Assembly: GCA_028285345.1 (NCBI GenBank)
Contig: JANQPT010000023.1
Coordinates: 1-64,000 of the forward strand
Length of the DNA stretch: 64,000 nt
Direction: 5' to 3'
From: Planctomycetales bacterium
GTDB taxonomy: Bacteria > Planctomycetota > Planctomycetia > Planctomycetales > Planctomycetaceae
In this document: positions 24,054-32,463 of the stretch, piece by piece
Layout of the letters: every line of letters begins with the position of its first letter
Position numbering within the stretch: the first letter of the stretch is position 1
The notes under the pieces: model-generated
Seen by the model: only the letters and a program-made list of their open reading frames with translations
Database searches by the model: none
What the model was told of the DNA's origin: nothing
Made by a program: the position numbers and the translations under genes

Positions 24054-25892
24054 ATGAGTTCTGCCCCCTCGGATGCCCGCGCAAGGGCCGCCGTTGAAAC
24101 GATTCAATCCGCCGCCCAGAGCAATCAATTGACCGCAGCGACGGCAGAAAACGCCGCTCGCTGGCTCTCGGAACCCTTTTTTTCCGAATATGTTCCGGCA
24201 ATTCTCGAGCTGGTCGACGAAGGCCGATTTCAGGAACTGGACCGGCTGTTCTGGGAAGTGATCCCGTTCGGAACCGGCGGACGACGCGGATTGATGGCCG
24301 ATTTGGGTTCGGCCACGATCAATGAACGGACGATCGGCGAATCGGCGCAAGGTCTGGCAGCATATCTGAAACAGGCGACCGGGAAGAATGAGGGAACTGC
24401 CGTCGTTACCAGCGACACGCGCATCCGGTCGCGTGAATTCGCACAATTAACCGCCACCACTTTGGCGGCGAACGGCCTGAAAGTCTTTTTCTTCGATTCC
24501 CATCGAGCAACACCGGAATTGTCCTTCGCTGTGCGGCATTTGAACTGTGATGTCGGCGCCATGATATCCGCGTCGCACAATCCGCCCTCGGACAACGGGT
24601 TCAAGGCCTATTGGTCGAGCGGGGGCCAAGTCCTGTCGCCGCACGACCAAGGCATCATCGACTGCGTCTATCAGTGCGGAGAACTGGCCGCGATCGACTT
24701 TGACGAGGCGGTGGCTGCCGGCCGCATTGAGGTCATCGGCGAAGAGGTCGACCGCGCTTACATCGACAACGTGTTGGCGTTGAGCTTGTCCGAACTGCGG
24801 GACATCAAGGCCATCTTCTCTCCACTGCACGGAGTCGGCGAATCCTCGGTATTTCGCACTCTCCGGGAAGCGGGTTTCGAGCAGGTCTCAATCTTTGAGC
24901 CACAACGGGCGGCCGACGGCAATTTTCCGAACGTTCCGGATCAACTCCCCAACCCCGAACGCCCCGAAGTTTTTGGACCCGCGATTGAACAGGCCAAAAC
25001 ACAAGGCGCGAGCCTGGTGCTGGCCAGTGATCCGGACGCCGATCGGCTGGGAATTGCCGTACGGGATACAAACGGCGAGTTCGTGCACCTGACCGGAAAC
25101 CGGATCGGAGTGTTGATCACCGATTACGTGCTCCGCAAGCGCGCCGCCGCGGGGACATTGACGCCGGAGCACTACGTCATCGAGACGCTGGTGACGACCC
25201 CGCTGATCGCCCAACTGGCGAAATCGGCTGGCATACGAGCGATTGATGATTTGTTAGTCGGCTTCAAATACATCGGCCAGACAATGGACAATGAAGGTCC
25301 CGACAAATTCGTGTTTGGGGCGGAGGAATCGTTGGGATACCTGGCCGGGCAATATGCCCGCGACAAAGACGCAGCGGTCGCGGCGCTCTACATCCTAGAA
25401 TTCGCCGCCGAACTCAAACAAGACGGCAAGACGCTGCTCGACCGACTGGATGAGATCTTCGCTGAACACGGATATTACACAGAGTCACAGACGTCGGTCG
25501 TCTGCAAAGGTCCGACCGGCAAGGCGCAAATCGACAGTCTGATGGCCGCCTTTCGCGAATCTCCACCCACCGAGTTGGCAGGCATCACCTTGAGTCGCGC
25601 GCGCGACTACGGGACACAGGAAATTCGCGCGCTGCCGGCCAATCAGAAGTCTGAAGAGCTGCCCGAGCCGCAAGGGAACTTGGTCTTCTTCGACTCCCAG
25701 GAAGGCGACCAACAAATCTCTTTCGCCGCCCGTCCCTCCGGAACGGAACCAAAGATTAAGTTTTACTACTTCGCGCAGGCAGCCTGCTCCGGTCCGGCTC
25801 AGTTGGCGGAGGTGAAATCCAGCACTGAGGAGACACTCGAGCGGTTCAAAGACGCACTGACCGGTTGGGTTGAGCAAATTGTCTCCAATTGA
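24054..25892 (+). CDS. Phosphoglucomutase / phosphomannomutase family enzyme
   Basis: 612 residues, the size of the larger phosphohexomutases that convert hexose 1- and 6-phosphates in the cytoplasm. The phosphoserine loop is SASHNPPSDNGFKAYW (about 171-186), metal binding is DPDADRLGIAV (about 325-335), the sugar-recognition loop is FGAEESLGYL (about 421-430), and the phosphate-binding loop is RPSGTEPKIKFYY (about 561-573). An N-terminal helical region of about 60 residues precedes the first domain. Substrate preference cannot be decided from motifs. The gene precedes the inositol-phosphate synthase gene, which uses glucose 6-phosphate, so a supply role is plausible. Confidence 0.93.
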   Translation: MSSAPSDARARAAVETIQSAAQSNQLTAATAENAARWLSEPFFSEYVPAILELVDEGRFQELDRLFWEVIPFGTGGRRGLMADLGSATINERTIGESAQGLAAYLKQATGKNEGTAVVTSDTRIRSREFAQLTATTLAANGLKVFFFDSHRATPELSFAVRHLNCDVGAMISASHNPPSDNGFKAYWSSGGQVLSPHDQGIIDCVYQCGELAAIDFDEAVAAGRIEVIGEEVDRAYIDNVLALSLSELRDIKAIFSPLHGVGESSVFRTLREAGFEQVSIFEPQRAADGNFPNVPDQLPNPERPEVFGPAIEQAKTQGASLVLASDPDADRLGIAVRDTNGEFVHLTGNRIGVLITDYVLRKRAAAGTLTPEHYVIETLVTTPLIAQLAKSAGIRAIDDLLVGFKYIGQTMDNEGPDKFVFGAEESLGYLAGQYARDKDAAVAALYILEFAAELKQDGKTLLDRLDEIFAEHGYYTESQTSVVCKGPTGKAQIDSLMAAFRESPPTELAGITLSRARDYGTQEIRALPANQKSEELPEPQGNLVFFDSQEGDQQISFAARPSGTEPKIKFYYFAQAACSGPAQLAEVKSSTEETLERFKDALTGWVEQIVSN

Positions 25893-25944
25893 TTTGAATT
25901 CCTGTTTTAGAGCGACTGACGACGAAGAATAGGCGGCCGGTTTG

Positions 25945-27159
25945 ATGGCAAGTGAGCGGATTGGGATTTGGTTCATCGGTGCACAGGGAGGCGTCGCCAC
26001 AACGTCTGTAGTCGGTTTGGCCTGTCTCAAACAAGGTCTGACCGGTGAAACGGGTCTCGTCAGCGGCGCGCCCCGCTTTGCGCGATTGCAGCTCGCGAAT
26101 TGGGACCGGTTCGTGGTGGGGGGGCACGAAATCCGGCAAACGAGTTACGCGGATGCCGCCCGTACCCTGCATGAAAAGTCGCGCGTGTTTCGCCCCTCCC
26201 AGTTGGAGCAGATTGCACCGCAACTGGTTGAGTGGGACAAAAACATTCGCCCCGGGACGCTGGTCAACGTCGGTCCGACCATTGAGTCAATTTCCGATAA
26301 TCCGGCGAAGGACGTTGCCGGCGAATCGCCCCAGGCGGCGATTCAGCGGGTATCGGCCGACCTGAAGGAATTCCGCGCCGCGCACGAATTGGATCGGGTG
26401 ATCGTGGTCAACACGGCGTCCACAGAACCGCCGGTCGAGCAAGCGACACAGCACGAGAATTGGGACGAACTCGCCGAAGTCTTGGAAACGGCGACAGATC
26501 CGGCGTTGCCCGCCAGTTCGCTCTACGCCGTCGCGGCCATGCAGTCCGGCTGCGCGTTCGTCAATTTTACGCCGTCGATCGGTTCCGATCTCCCCGCACT
26601 CGAGGAGCTGGCACTCAAAACCGGCACCCTGCATATGGGCCGTGACGGGAAGACCGGTGAAACCTTACTCAAGAGCGTGCTGGCGCCGATGTTTGCTCGG
26701 CGAAACCTGGAAGTGATGAGTTGGGTCGGGCACAACATCTTTGGAAACCTCGACGGTCTCGTCCTCGACGACCCCATCAATAAAGAGAACAAGGTCCGTT
26801 CCAAAGATCATCTGCTCACGGAAATCTTGGGGTATTCGCCGCAGACGCTGGTCTCGATCGAATACATCGAATCGATGGCCGATTGGAAGACCGCCTGGGA
26901 CCACATTCACTTCAATGGTTTCCTCGATACGCCGATGACCATGCAGTTTACCTGGCAAGGATGCGATTCGCTGCTCGCGGCGCCGCTGGTGCTCGATTTG
27001 GTACGGTTCACAGAGCGGGAAATGCGGCGGGGCACCAGCGGCGTGATGTCCCACTTGGCGTCGTTCTTCAAAAGCCCGCAAAGCTGTCACGTTCCGGAGT
27101 TCGACCGTCAGTACCAGCAACTGCTCGATTGGGCCGACGAGATCGCAGACGAAACATGA
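25945..27159 (+). CDS. myo-Inositol-1-phosphate synthase family protein
   Basis: Family members convert glucose 6-phosphate to 1L-myo-inositol 1-phosphate using NAD. 404 residues from the ATG at 25945; a TTG directly before it opens the frame. The dinucleotide site GAQGGVATTSVVGL (about 10-23) is clear. The substrate-binding region includes VNTASTEPP (about 155-163), NFTPSIGSD (about 212-220), GKTGETLLKSVLAPMFARRNL (about 238-258) and GHNIFGNLDGLVL. The C-terminal half carries SIEYIESMADWKTAWDHIHFNGF. It is shorter than eukaryotic INO1 and resembles the bacterial and archaeal type. The stop overlaps the start of the UbiA-type gene (ATGA), so the two products are probably coupled. Confidence 0.9.
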   Translation: MASERIGIWFIGAQGGVATTSVVGLACLKQGLTGETGLVSGAPRFARLQLANWDRFVVGGHEIRQTSYADAARTLHEKSRVFRPSQLEQIAPQLVEWDKNIRPGTLVNVGPTIESISDNPAKDVAGESPQAAIQRVSADLKEFRAAHELDRVIVVNTASTEPPVEQATQHENWDELAEVLETATDPALPASSLYAVAAMQSGCAFVNFTPSIGSDLPALEELALKTGTLHMGRDGKTGETLLKSVLAPMFARRNLEVMSWVGHNIFGNLDGLVLDDPINKENKVRSKDHLLTEILGYSPQTLVSIEYIESMADWKTAWDHIHFNGFLDTPMTMQFTWQGCDSLLAAPLVLDLVRFTEREMRRGTSGVMSHLASFFKSPQSCHVPEFDRQYQQLLDWADEIADET

Positions 27160-28076
27160 GCGACCCCGCACATCCCACACCCTGCGGTTCGAAGTTTTTG
27201 GCATATCTACAGCTCGTGCGGCTACCGGCGGTCTTCACCGCGATGGCCGATATCTTTCTGGGATATCTGATCGTCCATCAAAGCTTCGCGCCGCTGTTGC
27301 ACTTCGTCGTGCTGCTGCTGGCATCGGGCTGCTTGTATCTCTCGGGCATGGTCTTTAACGATGTGTTTGACCGCAAAGTCGATGCTCAGGAACGGCCTCA
27401 GCGCCCCATCCCCTCTGGACGAATCTCGTTGATCGCAGCGGTTCGATTGGGAGCGTTGCTGATGGGTGCAGGGGTCGCCGCTGCGTCGGTCGCCGGCACG
27501 CAAAGCAGTGTGGTTGCTCTGCTGATCGTGGCGGCAATTTTCGCATATGACTGGCTGCTCAAGTCGACGCCCCTCGGACCGGTGGCAATGGGCAGTTGCC
27601 GATTCCTCAACGTGATGTTGGGAGCGTCGACGACGCAGCGCCTCTGGGCGGGAAATCACTTGGGGATTGCACTCGCGTTGGGCGTGTACATCATCGGCGT
27701 CACTTGGTTTGCCCGCAGTGAAGCCAATGTCTCGCGCCGCAGCCGATTTCAAGCAATCACCGGCATGGTGCTCGTCAATGCCGGCATGATGTTGTTGATA
27801 TCATTTGTAATCACCCGGCAAGATTTCGGCGATCCGCTGTCGGTGTTATTGCTGTTTGCCGTGATCCTGCTGGTGATCAATCGCCGCCTGACCGCGGCCT
27901 TGTTCGATCCGGCTCCCGCCAAGATCGGCTTGGCCATCAAGACCATGCTGCTTTCATTGCCGCTGATCGACGCTGGAGTCGTGCTGCATGTAACGCAGCG
28001 CGTCGAATACGCGCTCGCCGTCACGGGACTGCTGCTGCCCGCAATTCTGCTCTCACGACGCATCTCTGTCACGTAA
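27156..28076 (+). CDS. UbiA-family prenyltransferase (possibly EboC-like)
   Basis: 306 residues with about eight membrane helices. The start ATG overlaps the stop of the inositol-phosphate synthase by 4 bases. The first aspartate-rich motif is NDVFDRKVDAQERPQRPIPSGR (about 65-86), which binds the prenyl diphosphate with magnesium. FAYDWLLKSTPLGPVAMGSCRFLNV (about 130-154) is the second conserved region, although its aspartates are sparse. From memory, the ERPxRPIPSGR wording is closer to EboC-type UbiA proteins than to menaquinone or ubiquinone enzymes. The acceptor is unknown; pairing with inositol-phosphate synthase suggests a cyclitol or cyclitol-derived lipid, which is inference. Confidence 0.85.
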   Translation: MSDPAHPTPCGSKFLAYLQLVRLPAVFTAMADIFLGYLIVHQSFAPLLHFVVLLLASGCLYLSGMVFNDVFDRKVDAQERPQRPIPSGRISLIAAVRLGALLMGAGVAAASVAGTQSSVVALLIVAAIFAYDWLLKSTPLGPVAMGSCRFLNVMLGASTTQRLWAGNHLGIALALGVYIIGVTWFARSEANVSRRSRFQAITGMVLVNAGMMLLISFVITRQDFGDPLSVLLLFAVILLVINRRLTAALFDPAPAKIGLAIKTMLLSLPLIDAGVVLHVTQRVEYALAVTGLLLPAILLSRRISVT

Positions 28077-28157
28077 TCCCGCCGTGCAGCAACAACTCAT
28101 GTAAACGGACCACCGCCGCGCCGACTACGTCTCGTCATCAAACTCAGGCTTGATGAT

Positions 28158-28233
28158 GGGTGGCTGGGGTCGAGCAAAGCGAGCCCCCAGATTCTGAAGC
28201 TGGCGTCGGACGAACATCCGACTGCCGCCACCC
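28158..28233. repeat. Short non-coding element bounded by GGGTGGC / GCCACCC
   Basis: 76 bases between the UbiA-type gene and the convergent dehydrogenase gene. It opens with GGGTGGC (28158-28164) and closes with GCCACCC (28227-28233). Inside is a hairpin CTGGGG...CCCCCAG (28164-28190) with GAGCAAAGCGAG at the loop, and a second small stem GTCGGA/TCCGAC. The termini match the longer element at 20919-21072. It may also serve as a bidirectional terminator. Confidence 0.5.
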
Positions 28234-28256
28234 TGAAACTTCTTCTCCGACAAAGG

Positions 28257-29324
28257 CTAATGCTCCAGCACCAGCTGGACGATGCGATCACCAATTTGCT
28301 CCGTCGTTGCGGAACCGCCCAGATCGGGCGGCATCGTTTCACCCGCGGCCAGCAATTGTTTGACGGCAGAGTGAATCGCCTCTGACGCGTGCGGCAGATC
28401 CAAATGTTCCAGCATCATCGCCGCGCTGAGAATCGCCGCCAGCGGATTGGCGATCCCCTGCCCTGCAATATCGGGCGCCGAGCCGTGAACCGGTTCGAAC
28501 ATACTCAGATTCTTACGATCAATGGCGATATTCGCGCTCGCAGCCAAGCCCATGCTGCCCACCACGATCGCTGCCAAATCGGTCAAAATGTCGCCGAATA
28601 GATTGCTCGCCACCACCACGTCGAACGACTCCGGTCGACGAACGAACTCCATCGCTGCCCGGTCGATCAGCAGCGATTCAGTTTCGATATCGGGAAACTC
28701 CGCCGCGACGTCCGTGAACGTCTCGTCCCACAGCACCATTCCGTACCCTTGCGCATTGCTCTTGGTAATCGAAGCCACACTCCGGCGCGGTCGGGTCATT
28801 GCTTTTTCAAACGCCGCGCGAATAATCCGCTCGCAGCCCCGCCGGGTGAACACCGATGTTTGCACAGCGACATCCTGGTCGGAGTGCTGATAGAGCCGTC
28901 CGCCGATGTTGGCATACTCCCCTTCGGTGTTCTCACGAAAGACCAGCATGTCGATCGATTCCGGCGGTTTGTCGCGCAGCGGACTTTCGACGCCGGCGTA
29001 CAAAAACGCGGGCCGCAGACAAATCGCCTGGTCGAACCGCCGGCGAATCGGCAACAGCAGGCCGTTGAGTGTGATGTGATCCTGCACGTCGGGATGCCCC
29101 ACCGCCCCCAGCAGCAGCGCATCGTGCGGGGCCAACTGGTCGAGATAGTCCTCCGCTGCCATCCGCCCGTGCTGGAAGTAATAGTCCGTTCCCCAGGGAA
29201 AGTGCCGCCACGAAAACCGGGCGTCGTCGAGAGGGGCGGCCGCCTCGACGACCTTTACCGCCTCCCGCGTCACATCGACGCCGATCCCGTCCCCTTCGAT
29301 GACAGCAATTTGAAACTCGGGCAT
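28257..29324 (-). CDS. Tartrate / D-malate dehydrogenase-type isocitrate-isopropylmalate dehydrogenase family
   Basis: 355 residues, NAD-dependent beta-decarboxylating dehydrogenase. GAVGHPDVQDHITLNGLLLPIRRRFDQ, FRENTEGEYANIGGRLYQ, TKSNAQGYGMVLWDE and NLFGDILTDLAA all match tartrate/D-malate dehydrogenases (DmlA type) more closely than LeuB. The metal-binding aspartates in NLFGDILTD and the tail FEPVHGSAPDIAGQGIANPLA are intact. The ATG at 29324 has GAGGA upstream. It is a single gene between the repeat-bearing gaps on each side, so no operon context narrows the substrate. Cytoplasmic; D-malate, tartrate or isopropylmalate are the candidate substrates. Confidence 0.9.
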   Translation of the reverse strand: MPEFQIAVIEGDGIGVDVTREAVKVVEAAAPLDDARFSWRHFPWGTDYYFQHGRMAAEDYLDQLAPHDALLLGAVGHPDVQDHITLNGLLLPIRRRFDQAICLRPAFLYAGVESPLRDKPPESIDMLVFRENTEGEYANIGGRLYQHSDQDVAVQTSVFTRRGCERIIRAAFEKAMTRPRRSVASITKSNAQGYGMVLWDETFTDVAAEFPDIETESLLIDRAAMEFVRRPESFDVVVASNLFGDILTDLAAIVVGSMGLAASANIAIDRKNLSMFEPVHGSAPDIAGQGIANPLAAILSAAMMLEHLDLPHASEAIHSAVKQLLAAGETMPPDLGGSATTEQIGDRIVQLVLEH

Positions 29325-29663
29325 GAAACTGATCCTCGTTGTCCGTTCTTAGCAGGTACGCAATAACAAGATCGATTTGTACCAAAGACGCAACGGCGCA
29401 GCCACAAACCACATGCGCCGGAACGCCCGACGTCTCTCGCAAAGAGGGCAACGGCTACCGTTGACGTTGCATCCCGCCCGGTCGAAAATGACTCTGAGCG
29501 TTGACCGTTGTCACCGACAATTCAAACTTGTGTTGGCTGCAAAGGGCGTTAACGATCAAGAAGACACAATTTGCAGCGGGAAGCCGCGATTGCAAGTTTT
29601 TTGGCACAGTCCGTCGCTCGCGACCGCACGCAGTCGGCTTGGTATTCATTGAATTTATTGACG

Positions 29664-29736
29664 GCCACGAATCGCACGAATTTGAATGAATCATCCGCCG
29701 ACATTTTGATTCGTGTCGATTCGTGAAATTCGTGGC
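29664..29736. repeat. Imperfect inverted repeat built from CACGAAT units
   Basis: Two 29-base arms at 29664-29692 and 29708-29736 match at 22 of 29 positions when one is reversed and complemented. Each arm is itself made of spaced CACGAAT/GAATC units, starting GCCACGAAT and ending ATTCGTGGC on the other side. A 15-base spacer separates them. The transcript would fold into a long stem. Confidence 0.7.
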
Positions 29737-29783
29737 AAAACTTGTTGTTGATTTTGGTGGCGACAGGGTCACTTGGGTCAATT

Positions 29784-29952
29784 ATTAGCCACAGAGGCCA
29801 CAGAGTTCACTGAGAAAATGGGGGAGCGTTATCGCCGCAGGTTGTTAAGTGAATTCGAATCGTGAAACAAGATATTGGTCGTGCACTACAGCTTTTAAAA
29901 TCAATCCATCACCCATATCCTCTCTGTGTCCTCGGTGCTCTCTGTGGCTAAT
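29784..29952. repeat. Imperfect inverted repeat built from CACAGAG units
   Basis: Two 32-base arms at 29784-29815 and 29921-29952 match at 26 of 32 positions in inverted orientation, including a perfect outer 13 bases ATTAGCCACAGAG. The arms contain CCACAGAG repeats. The 105-base spacer is AT-rich and has no gene. It follows the preceding inverted repeat by 47 bases. The design resembles dispersed intergenic elements that I recall from many environmental genomes. Confidence 0.7.
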
Positions 29953-30081
29953 CCTTTCGTGAATTTCGGTTGCGGCGCGGCCGCGCTGGGTTAATCCGTG
30001 GCGAACTCATTCGTCAATTTAAGCTGCGGCACCGCTGAGCTGAATTTTTGGCTGTTCCGTATCGCGAAGAAGCGGTGATCT

Positions 30082-31479
30082 ATGTTCATTTCCACCCGTC
30101 GCCTTGTGTGCTGTACTCGTCTCGCACTCGCGGCCACGCTGTTGTGCCTGCTTTGCGCGAATTCACACCTCGCCGCCGAAGAACACGTGCTCTTCGATTT
30201 CGAACAAGCCGGCTTGGGAAAAGACTGGACGGCCCAAGGCAAAATCGAAGTCGCCCGCCAGCCGCTGCCTCCATTGGACGACGCAACACCCAAAAATGGC
30301 CCAACGGGCTCGGGAGTGCTGATCCGCGTGGGAAGGGCCGGGGGATTGTATTCCAAAGCGGGACGAATCGCCGCGGACTGGCGCAGCCGGCCCCGGATTC
30401 GCCTGTGGGTGTACCGTTCGCCGAGCGAAGCGGACGCGCGCCGGCAATCAACCATGGAACTGCAACTACTGGAAGACGATCCCCGAGCAAGATTTTGGCG
30501 CAAAGTCGTTCTTTACCATCGCGGCTGGAAACAGATTGACGTGCCGCTCCGCGAAATGCGCTGGGGACCCGGCCGCGTGCCGCGCTATGACCGCATCGAC
30601 AAGATCGGTTTCTGGTTCCGAAACCCCGCCGAAGTCGTCATCGATCACGTCAGTTTCGAGCAGTCCGACTCGCCCGCCGCGACCCAATTTTCGCTGAACG
30701 ACCTCCGCGCGGTCGCGTTTCCGGACCTGCCGGCCGATAAAGTCTTCACGACGCGGCGGCCGTCAATTCTCTTGATGACCAACGAGCAGAACTTGGATCT
30801 CCAAAAACTGGCCGATCATTTGGAAGCAGTGGGACAAACCATTCAAAAAGATTTAGAGCTAAAAAACCAGCCCGAGATCCCGCCCACCTTGATCCTGTTT
30901 TCCACGCGTAGCCAGTACGAGCAGTTTTCGCCCCGGTTCGCCAAACTGCTCAACAGCATAGTCGAACGTCCTCGGTCACAAGGATTCACCCTGCACGGGA
31001 TTTCGACGTCGTATTGGGAGCCAAAAATTGGCAGTTTGCGGCCGGTCTATACGCACGAATTTGTCCATTCCTACTTGGCCCACGCCGCGCTGATTCAAAA
31101 CCAGGGCGGCTGGTTCCAGGAGGGGTTGGCCTCCTATTATCAGGTTCGCTCCCACCCGCAGGCCGATCTCGCCAAGATCATCTTGGACGGGGTCGACAAC
31201 CCTCAACATCATTTGCCGTTGGACCAACTCACCAACGGCCGCCGCATTCCCACGAACCGCTATTGGCAGGCACTGACATTTGTCGAAATGCTGCTCACTC
31301 GGCCCGAATACCGGCCCAAATTCCCGCACTTGATCGCCGCATTCCAGAAAACCGGCTCGACGAATCTACAGGCGGTCAGCGAGGAAGTATACGGTGAACC
31401 CATTTCACAACTGTATAAAAAGTGGCAAGAGCATTGCCGCGAGCGATACGGAAAGGACGGAACGACCGCCGCAGAATAG
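30082..31479 (+). CDS. Secreted HEXXH metalloprotease-like protein
   Basis: 465 residues with a signal peptide (about 1-33, ending SHLAAEE). Residues 35-200 form a beta-rich domain resembling CIA30 or galactose-binding folds (HVLFDFEQAGLGKDWTAQG, later DKIGFWFRNPAEVVIDHVSFE). A gluzincin-like peptidase domain follows with YTHEFVHSYLAH (HEFVH near 324-328) and GGWFQEGLASYYQ, whose glutamate is in the usual place for the third zinc ligand. The C-terminal helices resemble other MA-clan proteins of planctomycetes. It is presumably exported and active outside the cytoplasm; the substrate is unknown. It is a single gene that ends close to the convergent dioxygenase gene. Confidence 0.82.
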   Translation: MFISTRRLVCCTRLALAATLLCLLCANSHLAAEEHVLFDFEQAGLGKDWTAQGKIEVARQPLPPLDDATPKNGPTGSGVLIRVGRAGGLYSKAGRIAADWRSRPRIRLWVYRSPSEADARRQSTMELQLLEDDPRARFWRKVVLYHRGWKQIDVPLREMRWGPGRVPRYDRIDKIGFWFRNPAEVVIDHVSFEQSDSPAATQFSLNDLRAVAFPDLPADKVFTTRRPSILLMTNEQNLDLQKLADHLEAVGQTIQKDLELKNQPEIPPTLILFSTRSQYEQFSPRFAKLLNSIVERPRSQGFTLHGISTSYWEPKIGSLRPVYTHEFVHSYLAHAALIQNQGGWFQEGLASYYQVRSHPQADLAKIILDGVDNPQHHLPLDQLTNGRRIPTNRYWQALTFVEMLLTRPEYRPKFPHLIAAFQKTGSTNLQAVSEEVYGEPISQLYKKWQEHCRERYGKDGTTAAE

Positions 31480-31513
31480 AGGATGGTTCACAGTAGAACC
31501 TATCATCAGTAGA

Positions 31514-32425
31514 TCAGCGTGTGTGCCAATCCTGAGTCAGCGGTTTGGCGCCGTTCAGTTCGCCATACCCCGCCCCGGTCGTGCCGGCGGGATTGGCACC
31601 CATGTAACGGTCATCGATCGGATCAGCCGCTGGCTGCCAGCGAACGTCGCAGGAGAGCCGTGCCCGCCCGATCGGGGAATGATTATCGAGCGTTCCGTGC
31701 AGCGTCGTCATCGTGAAAATGATCAGGTCGCCCGCCTGAAAATCGGCCGTCAACAGCCGGGTCCCGCGGCGGCGGGCGAATTCGAGCGGATCGTCGGCCA
31801 ACTGCACTTGCGGCGAATCGTTGGAGTCGTAATCGATGTCCCGAATCGGATCGATCAAATCGCTAAAGTGTTGCGAACCTTCGACCACCACCAGTGGCCC
31901 GTCGCACACCGGAATATCACCCAATGCGGTCCAGACGGTCACGATTCGTGTCGATCCGCGCGCGAAAAACGGCAGATCGTAATGCAACTTGGTTGCCCGT
32001 CCAACGACGCTGGGACGGAGAAAGATATAGTCGTGCGGCCGGGCCTCCTCGTCGAACAGGAGGCTCATGACCGAACGGATGCGATCGCCGTGGCTGACAC
32101 GGCGCAGCAGGGGACCTTCACTCACCGATTGCCAAAACTGGCCCAAATCTCCGGCGACTTCAGCACGGCGGCTGCAGCCGGTCGCAATCCCGTCACAGGC
32201 GGGCGGTTGAATCTCTTCGACGTCGACGAGGCGCGAGAAGACTTCCTCTCGCGCACTGAGCACCTCGGTCGGGTCCAGCGCGCCCCGCAGCAACAGGTAG
32301 CCGTCCTCTTCCAGCCGTGTTTGGCCCGCGGATGCGTTCGCGGGTGACCAGCGCATTTCATTGAGCGGCCCCAACAGATCCGGCGGGACAACTTGTTCGC
32401 CGATCACACAGTCGCCGCGTTCCAT
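31514..32425 (-). CDS. Phytanoyl-CoA dioxygenase (PhyH) family protein
   Basis: 303 residues of the Fe(II)/2-oxoglutarate oxygenase type. LHYDLPFFARGST provides the HxD iron ligands, and TLHGTLDNHSPIGRARLSCDVRWQP provides the distal histidine and the arginine that holds 2-oxoglutarate. RLEEDGYLLLRGAL near residue 37 is the usual opening of the domain. About 35 extra residues precede it. The upstream GGGGGG lies 10 bases from the ATG. Many planctomycete members have unknown substrates, and no neighbouring pathway points to one here. Confidence 0.88.
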   Translation of the reverse strand: MERGDCVIGEQVVPPDLLGPLNEMRWSPANASAGQTRLEEDGYLLLRGALDPTEVLSAREEVFSRLVDVEEIQPPACDGIATGCSRRAEVAGDLGQFWQSVSEGPLLRRVSHGDRIRSVMSLLFDEEARPHDYIFLRPSVVGRATKLHYDLPFFARGSTRIVTVWTALGDIPVCDGPLVVVEGSQHFSDLIDPIRDIDYDSNDSPQVQLADDPLEFARRRGTRLLTADFQAGDLIIFTMTTLHGTLDNHSPIGRARLSCDVRWQPAADPIDDRYMGANPAGTTGAGYGELNGAKPLTQDWHTR

Positions 32426-32463
32426 CTCAAGTTACCCCCCAAGCCGCCGCGGCCCTCTTGCGT

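Larger units (their letters stand above)
29325..30081. other. Repeat-bearing intergenic region
   Basis: These 757 bases hold no convincing gene. They contain two long imperfect inverted repeats listed separately (29664-29736 and 29784-29952). A loose direct repeat also lies between about 29957 and 30045, where TTCGTGAATTT...GCGGC is echoed as TTCGTCAATTT...GCGGC. The region is markedly AT-richer than its surroundings. Confidence 0.6.

Noticed and set aside
27156-28076. Calling the UbiA-type protein a menaquinone or ubiquinone enzyme
   Set aside because: The ERPQRPIPSGR region and pairing with inositol-phosphate synthase do not fit MenA, UbiA or MqnP as I recall them, and no quinone pathway genes adjoin it.
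31394-32347. A plus-strand frame of 317 codons opposite the dioxygenase gene
   Set aside because: It is a shadow of the PhyH-family gene, which has the HxD and distal His motifs.
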